Below, one piece after another: positions 34,311 through 45,997 of a stretch of 60,000 bases of DNA. Location of the stretch: the NCBI RefSeq assembly GCF_029227915.1, contig NC_079883.1, positions 23,376,001 to 23,436,000 of the forward strand. Direction: 5' to 3'. Every line of letters begins with the position of its first letter. The stretch's first letter is position 1. The position numbers were made by a program, and so were the translations under genes. The DNA is from Hydractinia symbiolongicarpus (taxonomy: Eukaryota > Cnidaria > Hydrozoa > Anthoathecata > Hydractiniidae). The notes below the pieces were generated by a model. The model saw only the letters and a program-made list of their open reading frames with translations, was not told the origin of the DNA and ran no database searches.

Positions 34311-34790
34311 ATGAAATCGAAGATTTAAATAACAATGAGGAAGTGGAAAGTAACAATGAAGAAGAAAGTAATTGCGAAGAAGCTGCTGAAAACTGTAGTG
34401 ACAATGAATGTATGATTACTCATTAGTTATAATTAGTATTTCTTTCATTGAAAATTTATTAAAATCTAGTATCCGTCTTGTTCTTTTCAGGATAACATAC
34501 CTCTGCGAGAAGTAACCTCGAAATTTAATCGATGCGCGAAAATAAATTTTAATTGAGGACAAAAAATGTATATATGATGTATATGATAATGTATGTATAC
34601 ACTAGGCAGTTTTTAATTTTTTTCCTTTTTTTTTAGATCACAAATTAAAGGTGGTTTAATTAACACGGACCTGAAATTAAGGGCGGTTTAATTAACACAG
34701 ACCAGAAATTAAGGGCGGTTTTTATTAACGCGGTTGGAAGTCAACCGCGTTAATAATAACCACACAGCGTTAATTTCGTGTAATAAGGTA

Positions 34791-35521
34791 GCTAGGTAGT
34801 TATTTGGACTTCCCATAGCAGTGAACATTCAAGACTTGAGTATATAGCAAGTTAGGTATGCATGACAATGCATGTTGGTAAACAAGTTTCCACGACAAAC
34901 TGAAACCTATATTTCATAAATAAATTTCTGCATATATAAATAATTTTGTAGATTTTCAGTTTTCGTTTATGAAATAACAAAATTTGGGAAAGTAATATTC
35001 GCTTGAAGTGGGAAGACCTAAAGTCTTCAGGTTAAGACTTAGTAAAGCGTAAACTGTTTGATTTGTAACACTTTACACTAAGTGTGCAGATCCAGGTGGA
35101 CAAAAAAATAACTTTCTAACCTCTTTGTATTTATACGGCATAAAATTTAGATTGTGTATTTAGCACTGTGCTTTAGAAGCACATTTTCACTTTCTCTGAG
35201 CTGGATAAGGTATTTGGTCCTAAACCTGGGACACATTTTATATGTTTGAATTATTTTTAATCCTGAGAATCACTTAAAATGTTTTCTGTACACATGGCTT
35301 GTCAAAATTGATATGCTGTCAAAAAAAGTTCATCGACGTCTCCGAAAATGGCCAAAATTAAGAACTCAGAAACTATGATAGTAGTAAAAAAAATTTGGGG
35401 TTCATTTCATCAAAGTGGTCTAAAAACATGTAATACTAACGGTTTGAAAAAGCTCAGCCTTGTCCTTTCATGCTTAGTCTAGCTAGCTATAGCGAAAAAG
35501 TTTAATATTCAAACTTGACTT
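34791..35521. other. Intergenic, no gene seen
   Basis: AT-rich sequence with no supported feature. Confidence 0.5.
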
Positions 35522-35528
35522 ATTTTAC

Positions 35529-36305
35529 CTTGGAGGAAAGAATACGGAAGGAGAAACAACTCTTTTAAATCTATTGAAACACTGCGTGAGGTTCTAGCAG
35601 GTGTCTGTATAGAAACTTAATTTGAAATTTTGGCGGTTATGTGACTAAATTATTCGTGAATAAGAATTCGCAACTATGATTGGTTATAAAAACAATTAGA
35701 TAATTTGATAATAAATTTGATAAAATTATCAAAACAAGAAGCCATATTGAAATCGGTAAAATTTCTTTTGTTCTTATGTTAACATAATTAGCGAAGAAGC
35801 ACATGCTCGACACTTTTGTAAACAAAAAGAAAAAGTTTATATCTCGTTTTAAAACGACGTTCTGCTATAAGAAGTTATTTCTTTAGTTAGAATAAACATT
35901 AATCCAGCACACATTTTGTCGGCACTCGTCCGGCGCATATCTATCTATATTGTTTTTCATGATCAAAGTGGTATACTCAAGCCTGCAAAAATAGGTTAAT
36001 ATCGTGGTTAAACGCTTATTTTCAAACGTATTGTTGAAGTTTTTAATAGCAATGTTTACCGTCTTATATTAGGCACACTTTCCGTACAAATATCACGTGC
36101 CTGCAGCGTGTTACAGTCAGATTTTAGTAGAAAAAAGTTAGCCCCTATTAAAGGAGAATATGGAATTTGATCAATTTTTTGCGAAAAAGACTCGGTCGAG
36201 CACCTCACGCACTGATTCTTTTGATATTAAAAACAATAGAAAATTCAATACATTTAAAGCGTACAGAAATGAAGTTGTTTCTCCTTCCGTATTCTTTCCT
36301 CCAAG
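35529..36305. mobile_element. 777-bp MITE with 7-bp target duplication
   Basis: Terminal inverted repeats of at least 32 bp. The left starts CTTGGAGGAAAGAATACGGA and the right is its complement. ATTTTAC is duplicated exactly at 35522-35528 and 36306-36312. The interior is AT-rich without a transposase frame. The repeats are nearly identical to each other, so the insertion looks young. The superfamily is uncertain, since a 7-bp duplication is unusual. Confidence 0.85.
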
Positions 36306-36312
36306 ATTTTAC

Positions 36313-38810
36313 TGAGTATTAAGTAATAAATGCTAGTTTAATCCTAAATGTAACTATAGTAGCTAAGCTACCTGTAAGAACAACATCAAACAACATCGAG
36401 GTTGTTCTCTTTTGTAAACAAACCCATTGGTATTTTTGCGAAGCAATTGAGCTTTGCGAGCGAAGCGAAATTGTGGAGCACGTTTGCTACACGCGAGGTA
36501 TACCAAGAGAATTATTGAGATTCTCAAAATTTCGATAGAAAAAAAATCATATAAAATCAGCGTAAAGAAATGGGACTGATATTTTTGCACATAAAGCTAG
36601 GGTATTTTTTTCTAATAAAACAAATAAGTTTGGACCGAGGGGTTGAAGTATAAGTTTAGTAAAAAATGCAATAAGTACGGCTCGTACCCCTCCACCCCCG
36701 GATTTTGACCCCCCCCCCCCGTCTTTTGGTCCGGATTATACGTCCGCCGAACTTGAACACACAAAGAGGAATATGCCGTGAACAAGAAACGGTAGTCGGC
36801 ATTTTAGACACGAATATTTTACAGACCCAAAATATGCCTTATTTCTTTGTATTATAGCTAATTATTGTATAAATAATTAAATAATTATTTTGCAATTTTG
36901 CTTCTTATACTATTTTGGTTGTATTTTAATGAAACATAATAGTATTAAAACGGTTTTCTTCTTTTGAAAAAATTTATTGCTAGTCCTGTTTCTAATCGAC
37001 TTTACTTGTGTATTTTAAGCTTTTTTGTTGCTGTGCTTTTTCTGGAGATTTTAGTTGGATTGGAAAGCTCCTGTGTAAGGTACCCTTTCCTAAAGAAATA
37101 TTGAAGTAATTTGTACAATTATAACGCGTCGAGCTGTGTTTTATTTTATTGTTTCTAAGAAGATGTAAGAATACAATATTACAATATTATCAATTTTAAT
37201 TGGTTTTATCCAAATCAAGGTAAGGCTTAATCACACGAAAGGTAGCTAGAGCTCAGTTTTGTATAAAAGAATTGAAAGTAATTTGTAGAATACATATGGA
37301 GAAGATGTATTACTACCTAACTGATAGCCAGATATAGAAAAACCTGTAGCTAGGGCGCAGACAAAACAAATAGCTCTGGGTGCTAGAGTGAGTTCATTAA
37401 TTTAATTGGAAGTTCAGCACTTGTAATATTTGTGTATTTGTGTACTCAGCTTCTAAAACACACAAGAGACATTATAATTTTCTCTGGGTGATTACATTAA
37501 TGTTGGTTGAAAAAAAACTGAATGATGAGAAGCATATGGTTTTGAATGGGTCTAGGACAATAAACTTATTTAATTTCCCTTGGCCTTGCATCAATCAAAT
37601 TCTGAAGAAATAAACACTTCTAAAATGATTTTGTCAGATTTGGAAACTGTTGGTATGGTTGGAACTTTGCATATAAAATTAGTAAAGTTGCCAAATTGTT
37701 TAGTTTTTTTCTTTTAAACTTTTCCGAATTAGCCTAATTATTTATGAGATGAAAAACAGTGCTTTCAATTCCATTGACTTGGCCATCCCTTAAAGGCACT
37801 GGAAGCTTCACTATATGAAAATGTTTTCATTTTCTTTTAGGTTGTGTACAATGGGAGTGAGTGATGTAATCTTCTAATGCGTGTGGTGAAAAGAAGGCGA
37901 AACCGTTATTGTTTTTCTGCCCAAATTTGAAGCTATTTAATAAATCTTGATAAAGTTAAAAAACTGTTTTGGTTTGTTTGTTTTTGTTTTAATTGTTTAA
38001 GAGTTTTCGAAATTCGTTCCAGCAGATTCTGTGGCTTCTACTGCCGGTATTTTTGCGTGAAAAAAATACTGTTTTCTTGTAAGGTCATTTACGAAATCGT
38101 TAACGTTAGGACCAACTTCTGCGGGTTGTACAACTCGATGTATTATCTTTCGGAATACTGCTAAAAGTGTAATTTTGTATTGCGCTCTTTACTTTTATCA
38201 TTCTCTGGGAAAAGGCGGTACAAAATTTTAACACGCGTTATTCGTTTTTGTTAGTTTCGCGTAATCTAATTTTCTCGCACATTTTGAAAAGAATATCCCA
38301 CGCACATCAAATACTCGCGCAGTCTATTCGCAAAAAAAAACTGTTTTTTGCGCAACGAATTGATCTGCAGAGCGTTTATTTTCCTACCTCGTCCCCAGGG
38401 TTTTTCTATATGATATTCAATTTTGATGTATTTCGGAAGATGTTAGCGCCAAAGAAACAAGAAGCGCTAGGGACAAAGTATTGGATAGTCTAATTTTGTT
38501 TGCAACTTGCGAAATGCTTCGCAACCTTATTTTTTTAATTTCTAGTTGTAATAAGTACCAAATTTTATGTGTTCATTTCTTGCGCTTATGAGTGTAACAA
38601 AAGTGCCCTCCCTGTACGTAAGTCCTAAAAATTTATGTCACTGGCTCACTTTTTACGAATGACACAACGTAACAAAGGAAAACCATGCTTTGCTATTTCC
38701 CGTAACCTATACCGAGATTTGGTTGTGATATATATCAGAATTAATTGTCTTTAAGTTATTACTAGTTAAATGCCGGTGTTGAATTGTAATGCTTTCCCTT
38801 TAAGGCACTA
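36313..38810. other. Intergenic, no gene seen
   Basis: No coding frame with family features. A run of 12 C lies near 36709-36720. A decayed pair of CTCGTCCCCAGGG-type termini lies at about 38388-38470. Confidence 0.5.
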
Positions 38811-39974
38811 ATACTTCGAGTGATAAAATTAGTGAAACAGATGAAGATATTCAGAAAAATGTGAAACTCCCTTCAGAGAAAGAAATGCCACTTCTATTTG
38901 TTTACCAGAATGGTTGGCAGCGAAATGATATTACTGGATGCTACATACCGTACGTCACGCTATGACCTTCCTCTATTTTTCCTGGTTGTTAAAACAATGC
39001 AGAACTTACAGAAATTGTAAAGAAAATGAAGGACGATGTTTTAAAATAAAGTGGTGTTCCCTTGCTGCCAAAAATACAGCAAAAGTTAGATGTGAAACCA
39101 GATAAGAAAACTTCATATAAATATATGTCACTTCCGAAATTAAAAAACAAAAATCTATTGTTGAAGCGAGTTGGTATGAAAAAAGAAGAATCAGTAAAAG
39201 CATCTCAACTCAAAATCGCGGTTGAAAGTGTTGAGAAAAACGAAAAGATTGAAGTTGAGCAGGTGATACATGACAACAACAGCTATGATGAACCTTCGTT
39301 TCATGCACCCGTAATTGTTGTGAGTGATGATGAAGACGATAACGCCACTACTGAAAAGAATCTTGAAAATGATGTTGCACCTTTTGCAAGAACTGTTCTT
39401 TCACATAATGACTTGAAGGACATTTCTGGAAAAAGAATGCTTAATGATGACGTGATAAACGTGTTTCAAAATATGATTAAACGAAAGTTTCCAAATGTGG
39501 GTTGGTCAAACGCTTAATTTCCGCATATATTGTAGCATGCCATTTGTACAGATATTGCACGATGGAAATCTTCACTGGATTGCTATTTCAACATATGGAT
39601 GCAAACCAGGTGCTGTCGCGACCAAAAAACTTCCTACAGATATTAATTTTGAAACATCAAAAATGAGAAACCATATGCTGCAATGTTTAGCTGCAAATCA
39701 AATCACCAAGTTTCCTCAATGTGATAGCCACATAATAGCTCGAAGATGTGCGTCCAAGGAAATATCCATCGACCTCTACTGCAGTTGCCGAATGCCATGG
39801 AGAGCCGCAGAGAGCTATATTTTAGACAAGCAAATGGCTGAATGTAGTAACTGTGGAGGATGGTTTCACATAATGTGTGAACAGATACCGGACTCTGTAT
39901 TTGAGGTTGAAAATTGTAAAAGTCTGTGGTATTGTTATTGTTGTTCCACTTATATAAGTAAAAAAGACGGTTGA
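38811..39974 (+). pseudogene. Ulp1-like protease/PHD-finger protein, decayed
   Basis: A first exon-like block (38811-38950) ends at a donor-like ACC|GTACGT. A second block starts after an acceptor near 39011 (TTACAG|AAATTG). It meets an in-frame TAA at 39047, then reads on through LLPKIQQKLDVKPDKK, an acidic region and KRMLNDDVINVFQNMIKRKF to 39510. A frame change follows, and the frame 39495-39974 carries FVQILHDGNLHWIAISTYG (the His-Trp of Ulp1-type C48 proteases), then a short linker, then a C4HC3 PHD finger (CSC, CSNCGGWFH, MC, WYCYCC). The stretch that should hold the catalytic Asp and the Q...DCG cysteine is missing between GCKPG and the PTDINFETSKMRNH block. Broken in at least three ways, so presumed a pseudogene. 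Intact relatives exist in many invertebrates, where they are often transposon-associated. Confidence 0.6.
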
Positions 39975-42205
39975 TGGTAACTTAAAAATAAAACATAGTC
40001 TTCGCTAACTTGTTGTGTATCCCGCGTAAGTCCAAGCTTAAGAGCCTTGGGGAGGAGGTGAAGGGGTGCAGGAAACTTAATTTAACCCAGTAGAATCGTG
40101 TTTCTACAAAAAATTCCGTGTACAATTGGCTACTGTTATTTACTGCTAACCTTTTGAAACTTTGGACATTCTGCGTTCATTCAGGAAAATACTTTTTCAC
40201 AGCTTCATGCTAGGCGAATTTAACACAAAACTGTTAACGAAATTCGTCAATCATCGTTTACATATGTTGTTGATAAACGAAAGAGCACCAAGACCGTGAA
40301 GGAGAAAGTAGAAGAAACTGGTGCAGGTTAGTTAAGATCCAAAGGAGAAAACGATTCTCAATAACATAAATCGCAAAGCAGAGCATCGATCTGGTTTAAA
40401 ATACTAGGGATACATCTTGAATAAGCTCCAGTTCTGGGTTCTCCTTCATCTTAATCGGTTATTGCTGAAGCTCTCAAGGAAAGGTGGCTTTTATGTTCAT
40501 GTTATAAAGATCTAGTTTCTTCTTCTAGTAATTACAGAACTTTCATGCCATTTCGATTTTGAAAACATTTGATGCAATCAAATTAATCAAGTCAACAGAG
40601 ATGGTTTATAGAGAAAAATGACAATCCGTGACAATTCTCTATAAAAGATCTATAGTGTCTTGCAGTACTCAACTTTCCAAAATATATTTCTGCATAAACT
40701 GTGCCTTATTTTCAAATTAGTAAAGATGTAAGGGGTCGATTACATGCGCGATTTTTAGCCCGGGTAGAAATCGGTGTCAAGTACCGGGCTGAAAATACAT
40801 CAAGACTACATTTTATCCTGGCTATTTTTGTCAGGTTGAAATCTTCATAATTGAAAAAAAAAGCGAGGGAAAAAGTCTTACACTGCATGCGCTTCTAGTG
40901 TTTATGTTTAAGTAGGTAAATTTTTTGCTTGTAAGGATTGGCATCTGTCTTTAATTTTAGGTAGGTTTGGTGGCGTTAATATATTTTCATGGCTTTCTTT
41001 AGCAGTTTTTTTTTTAATATTTAAGTTAATTGAGATTCAAACAGAGTTAAATAATCTGTACTTTTTTCCTGATATTTCGGGTTTAACTTCTTTCACCTGC
41101 GCAAGCTGTAAACAAAAGACACAATAATAGCCGCCAAATTGTCTTTAGTTTTGGTGGTGTGTTGATTACATTTTCTACCTTTAAGAAGGCGTGCTCGTGA
41201 CTATAGTTCATATAGCAAAATCAAACGATACAACATCGGTATATCTTTCTTTAGCTTATGCAATGTTAAAATTTTGTCATGATGAGCCAATTGAGCGTTG
41301 TTGTGTAAAATTCTTCAGAATAAGTCTTTTTCTAATTGCGCACATGTTACTACTAAGGCCGAATAAAAACCTAAAGAAAATTCTTAATTTGAAAATTTGC
41401 TGGTCACATATAATATTCAAAAAGGCTGCAATGGTTCTGATACATTCTTAGCATGTTTTTAACACAGTTAAGATATCTACGAATACAAATTGGTGTAAAA
41501 GTCATCATGGATGCCGTTGTTGTTTAATTTAATTTAATTTAATTCAACTGACAGACAGAAAAGAAGATTTTGTGGGGAAAAAAACTTAAAATGAAACTTA
41601 AGAAAAGACATTTTATATCAATGACAGGATACAAGTTTATACGTTGTTTTTTGCTTATATTCCATTTAGGATGCAAGCAAATTTTCAAATACATAATATT
41701 CTTAACCTTTTTGTCTAATTTTATCTTATATATTCCTAGGAGGATAGAAATATTCTTCTACGTTTTTATCCTTTTTCACATTAATCGCACGAACAACATA
41801 GCGAATAATGCGATGGGTTTCAATTGCAGTGTTTTCTTATCTGGTGTCATACCTACTAAAGACTGAAGATGATAATTTTGTGTAGTGTTTTCAGTTTTTA
41901 AGCCGGACCATAGTCATAAAAAGCTTTCTTACTGGCATAATTATGCTGCTTTGATTTTTTTTCATTTAAAAATAGCCATAGAGACCCCAGTAGGATAATA
42001 TTTTCACATATTATTTTCCAATATTCTGGATAATAATTTTTTGCGACATTTTTCTGTTCTAACATTTATCTTTGATATTGTAGTTTATCGTCATAAGAGT
42101 AGCTTTTATAAAAAGCATTGCAACAGATTATGTCAATACACCTGCGAGACAAAAACAATCAGTATTAACTGTAATCTTATCTTTTAGATCTTATCTACTA
42201 ATTTT
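39975..42205. other. Intergenic, no gene seen
   Basis: Open frames at 41191-41451 and 41570-41866 have no recognisable domains. A hairpin lies at about 40749-40796: TTTTTAGCCCGG pairs with CCGGGCTGAAAA across about 22 bases. A short (AATTT)n run lies at about 41524-41543. Confidence 0.5.
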
Positions 42206-42970
42206 TTATTTTCTGAAAGATACATTATAAAACATATACAGCGCGATTGGAATCGATACAAGCTCGTACAAAAGTATCATAGAACGTCTGTGATTTACGC
42301 CGACCCTAGCCTTAAATGTCGCAGTATCATTGACGTGTGGAAAAGGCTGTTCGGGTACTGGAACATCAAGAAATTTACATAGTGGTTCCCAGCCCTCTTT
42401 TACGCTAAAGACAAGTAATTTCTCTTCAGGTACATTTCGTTTGACTTCTTCTACCCAATTGTTGTAATACGCCACACCATTACCGCCCTTTACTGATTCA
42501 AACATCTCACGAAAGCGATCATTTCGAAACAACGCACCAAATAAATTCTTTGAATGAAAGAGATAAGATTTGAAAAGTCCTAACATTTCAAAGAGATCCT
42601 CTGGAAATTCGAAACGATTTGTTACCCCTTTAACAATGGTTTCATTCATTGATCGTTCCCATGACCGTGGTTCTCGAACATTCAACAAGACTTTAGCGTT
42701 TGGAAACACTTTCATCATTCTCTCATAAAATAAATTCATAGGCGTATCCACTCCAGCAACGTAACCATTTGAAAGAAAGAAATTTTTAAACTCTTCGTCA
42801 GACATGTCATCATTCAATATACGTTTCCATTCTTTTTGATGATGCAAAACTGTCGACTCCATGTGGTGGCATTTTCCAGGTAGGATAATTTCTAAAGCTG
42901 TTTTTGTTGAATAGGTTCCGTTTCGAGGAAGACCTACTCCGATGAGAATGAACTTGTTTGTCGAAATCAT
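42206..42970 (-). CDS. Sulfotransferase-family protein (Sulfotransfer_4 type), paralogue 1
   Basis: An intronless frame of 254 residues. The N-terminal GVGLPRNGTYSTKTALEI is the 5'-phosphosulfate (P-loop-like) binding motif of PAPS-dependent sulfotransferases. KVLLNVREPRSWERSMNET is the 3'-phosphate binding segment. The later block LLVFSVKEGWEPLCKFLDVP is typical of the Sulfotransfer_4 group, known in cnidarians and fungi. The C-terminus has a hydrophobic run (MILLYELVSIPIALYMFYN), which suggests a tail anchor. Its paralogue lies 3 kb to the right on the same strand. The substrate is unknown. Most group members have not been tested biochemically, so enzymatic activity is inference. Confidence 0.85.
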   Translation of the reverse strand: MISTNKFILIGVGLPRNGTYSTKTALEIILPGKCHHMESTVLHHQKEWKRILNDDMSDEEFKNFFLSNGYVAGVDTPMNLFYERMMKVFPNAKVLLNVREPRSWERSMNETIVKGVTNRFEFPEDLFEMLGLFKSYLFHSKNLFGALFRNDRFREMFESVKGGNGVAYYNNWVEEVKRNVPEEKLLVFSVKEGWEPLCKFLDVPVPEQPFPHVNDTATFKARVGVNHRRSMILLYELVSIPIALYMFYNVSFRK

Positions 42971-44710
42971 GTTAAAATGTTTAAATAAATATCTAAATAA
43001 TAGATAAGGTGTTGACTAAGTAAAATCTATCTTCTAATATACTTCCTGAAAATATGTACAAAACTTTTAGCTATATCGTTCGTATTGTTGTTGATAAAAA
43101 CAGGAAACTTTGTGCTTCAAGTAATGTTTCACGTTTCTATTCGCAGCAGCAAACTGGTTAAAGATATTTCTTATAGCTTCTGTTTGACAATACTGCAAAA
43201 TGTGGATCACAACAATCTTGCAATACGATACTTTGCTCTCCTTTATTGCAATTTATTTTAAAAACAGTAGAGGAATATCTTGAATAATACAAAACCACCA
43301 ATAAGGAGGAGAGAAATTATCTGATGACATTTTTAATCCCTTTACCTCGTCTTTTTACATGCGTATAAATAAAACCTTAAAACTTTAATTTCTTTTATCT
43401 TTCTTTTAGCTTTTTTAAAAATAATAAAAAAGTTATGCTAGGGTGTAAGGATGTAAACATAGGAATAAGAATATTTATTCGAAAACTGCATTTTTTAAAT
43501 AAATTATTTGTGAGACATACCCCCGGTAACTCTATCTCCGAAAAAGTTTGTGATATCACAACATAAAGTAATAGTCAATGTTAATCAACACATATAAGAT
43601 AGCATGGAGGTATAAAAGAAGAGGAGATACATCTTCTTTAGACCTTTTGAAATCATACGTGATCCTAAAACAGATGCTGCAATCAAAGAAAACGAACTCA
43701 TCTTTAAAATTGCCCGCGGGAAGTTAGTTTGATTGTGGTTGGCTAGTTCGGATTAACTGTCAATCAATTTAATTCATGCTAAGAGTCTAAGTGTTGTGCA
43801 GATGTTTGTAGCTAAATTTAAAAAAATTACTTTATAAAAACAAAATATTTTTAATTCCAGATAAAAAAAGATCGTGAGTTTTACTGAAAAGTTAAGGTGC
43901 AGTAGATAACAAAAACTACGATCGCAGTATTAATAAAGGAGTTAAACCATATAAGTAAAAAAAAAGGATCTTTTAGATATTTAATCACCACGGTCTGAAA
44001 ATGTTTACTAAAATACATATTTTGTATTTTTATTGCAACCTCATGTGTTTATTTCTAGAAATCTTCTAAAGAATCTCAAGTACACCCTTCCATAAAACGT
44101 TTCTTCCTTCACTCATGTTCACATTAAACATTTCACATTTATTATCTTTTTTCTTGCGATTAAAGATCTCAAATAAGCAAAACTTTAGGATCTTGCCCGC
44201 GTTTTTTACAGAAATTTTGCTTAAAATTATGTCAGAAATAAAAGCCTATAAACTGTACAAACATCAATAAATCAACTTAAAATTTCCAGAGACGTTTTCT
44301 TAAACATTAATTGTACCATGGTTGTAATGGCGTTACAACGGCGCATGCATTCCTTATGTTTTAAGCTAGTTTTCACGACACATATTTTTGATGTTTTTCC
44401 ACTTTCTCTCAAGAATACACTCGTGGTTTAATGTTTACATATCCTGTAAAAATGATTGGCTAATAAAATTCAGAAGCCACTTAGAACTCAGCCTTTAGGG
44501 AATATGTATTTGAATTGCTTTTCATATACGTAAACAAACACAGTGCAAATCTGTGTATAACTAGTGAAATTTGCATCTTGCATAGCTTCAAAGGACACGA
44601 CTTTTCCAGAAAGATTAGATTAAAAAAGATTCGTGATTTGTATCTCCTGTTCTTTTATACCTCCCATGAAGTATATAGTAGATAAATGCTTCAATATGGA
44701 TTAAAGTCTA
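42971..44710. other. Intergenic, no gene seen
   Basis: Region between the first sulfotransferase gene and the Helitron-like end. It contains the upstream region of the gene at 42206-42970; no specific promoter element is recognisable. Confidence 0.5.
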
Positions 44711-44826
44711 TATCTATATTATAATGCCCGTATACGTCTGTCCGTCCGTCCGTGTGTCTGTCACGCAAAATGGTAGCTTAGCTGCGACGGGCGAACCCGT
44801 GGATTTTTCCACGGGCTAACGACTAG
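44711..44826 (+). mobile_element. Short non-autonomous Helitron-like element (HLE2 type)
   Basis: The 5' end reads TCTATATTATAATGCCCGTA followed by GTCTGTCCGTCC. The 3' end has the hallmark hairpin CCCGTGGA-TTTT-TCCACGGG (44796-44815), followed by CTAACGACTAG, so the element ends in CTAG about ten bases after the hairpin. There is no coding capacity. It is the best preserved member of a local family (see 53837, 56474 and 56564). Confidence 0.8.
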
Positions 44827-44972
44827 TTTTACATAATACATGTTTCCCGTCCCGCATGTTGTTTTTTTTTTATAATTTTTGTGTTTCGTTATGGTGTTAA
44901 TGTTACGGCCAAAGTCTTAATTTTTGACTTGTACTAGAGTTTTACCAGTATATAAAACAGGCGAAATGACTA

Positions 44973-45464
44973 ATGTACCGATCAGAATTGTTATTTTTCA
45001 TTCACTGTTATCTAAATTATGCAAATATTGCGTGGTGCAGCACCAACGCTACAAAGTTGATAAAATTACAAAATAAACAAAAACATGCAATCAGAATTAT
45101 TTTAAATGTTGACAGGTACACTCACTCCAGAGAGTTAAAAAAGATCAGTGTACTGAATGTATACCAACTAAACATTTATCAAACTCTTATTTTTATGTTT
45201 AAGCTTGAAAACAATCTGTTACCAAGAGTATTTAATAATATGTTTCAGAAGATGCAACATAAATATCCATCCAGATTTTCAATTAACAGTTTTTTTCAAC
45301 CCAGGATTAATTATACAATCACAAAGTTCTCTATAACTAGCAGAGGACCTAAATTGTGGAGTACACTTCTTGATAACGACATGAAAACTATTACATCACT
45401 TAACGAATTCAAACATAAACTAAAACATAAACTATTGACTACTGACAATCTATATTTATTTTAA
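44973..45464 (+). pseudogene. LINE reverse transcriptase C-terminal fragment
   Basis: About 160 residues matching the region after the catalytic domain of CR1/L2-like LINEs: NYANIAWCSTNATKLIKLQN, then KQKHAIRIILNVDR, and FKLENNLLPRVFNNMF, ending in a basic tail. It is a different family from the two larger LINEs here. No palm motifs remain. It lies just after the Helitron-like element, between the two sulfotransferase genes. Confidence 0.75.
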
Positions 45465-45997
45465 AACACACGACAGTTACAACGTACGACACATATAACA
45501 CAACTCCTCATCATCTTCAATGCTAACCTTTTATATAGGTTGGGGGCTTGGTGAAAAGGCTATTATAACCTTCTTCTCGCTCCTGCCATTTTTTACCTCT
45601 CTGGCAAATATTTTTAGCATATGCAATCCTATCTTTAGATTATACGATATAATAGCTAAAGATTTGTATTTTATTCTTACGGAAAACTGTAAATTCTTCA
45701 ACGGCAAAATAAAAAGAAAAAAAAACTAATAAACTTCTGTTTCAAGCAGAGGTTAAATAGTACAAAATTAAAAAAAATGTTTTATAAGGTTGTGTAGAAA
45801 TCTAAAAATTTTACATTTTATCAAGTTTCAGATGAGGATTTCAAAAATCACATTCATTTTGTTTGTCAAAGTTGAGAAATAGCAGCGGTACATAAAAAAA
45901 AATTAATGCGGGAAAGATGTAAAAACCCAACGACAAATAGGCAATCGTAACTTTTTCTTGACAATATAAAAAATCAAGACAGACTCATATTTAATTC
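45465..45997. other. Intergenic, no gene seen
   Basis: Includes the 3' flank of the second sulfotransferase gene. No supported feature. Confidence 0.5.

Larger units (their letters stand above)
31732..34552 (+). pseudogene. HIRAN-like domain gene interrupted by a LINE
   Basis: An acceptor (CACTTAG|AGG) opens an exon at 31732. It reads RGFHVYCNTVNWEPYVGQ, then EHNNKYDGFAVAG, EIIVRHIPRELSRYTWYA and LLQGWLEIQIK. The pattern of a G-F-H start, W-E-P, H-N-x-Y-D-x-x-A-V, and a G/R-H-I-P-R-E-L closing resembles HIRAN-type domains found in SWI/SNF-like helicases and in many stand-alone cnidarian proteins. After about 32017 the likely frame changes to read KLAEQTKLSIYTAKVAEVQ up to LEELVGHS. The LINE then interrupts (about 32153-34310). 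The 3' part resumes at 34311 with an acidic stretch (EIEDLNNNEEVESNNEE), and a final exon after TTTTCAG at about 34491 ends at TGA near 34552. Interrupted and frame-shifted, so presumed dead. Confidence 0.5.
31293..34788 (+). mobile_element. TA-flanked inverted-repeat transposon carrying a HIRAN-like gene, split by a LINE
   Basis: The left end starts CCTTATTACACGAAATTAAC and the right end is its complement. The match extends about 36 bp (through GCTGTGTGGTTATTA). TA flanks both sides (31291-31292 and 34789-34790). Sub-terminal words TTAACGCGGTT and TTAAGGGCGGTTT recur near both ends. Without the nested LINE the element would be about 1.3 kb. The interior holds exons of a HIRAN-like gene and no recognisable transposase. 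Confidence 0.75.

Noticed and set aside
41191-41866. Two open frames of 86 and 98 residues as small genes
   Set aside because: There is no signal peptide, domain or splice context, and hydrophobic Phe/Ile-rich content is expected from AT-rich DNA.
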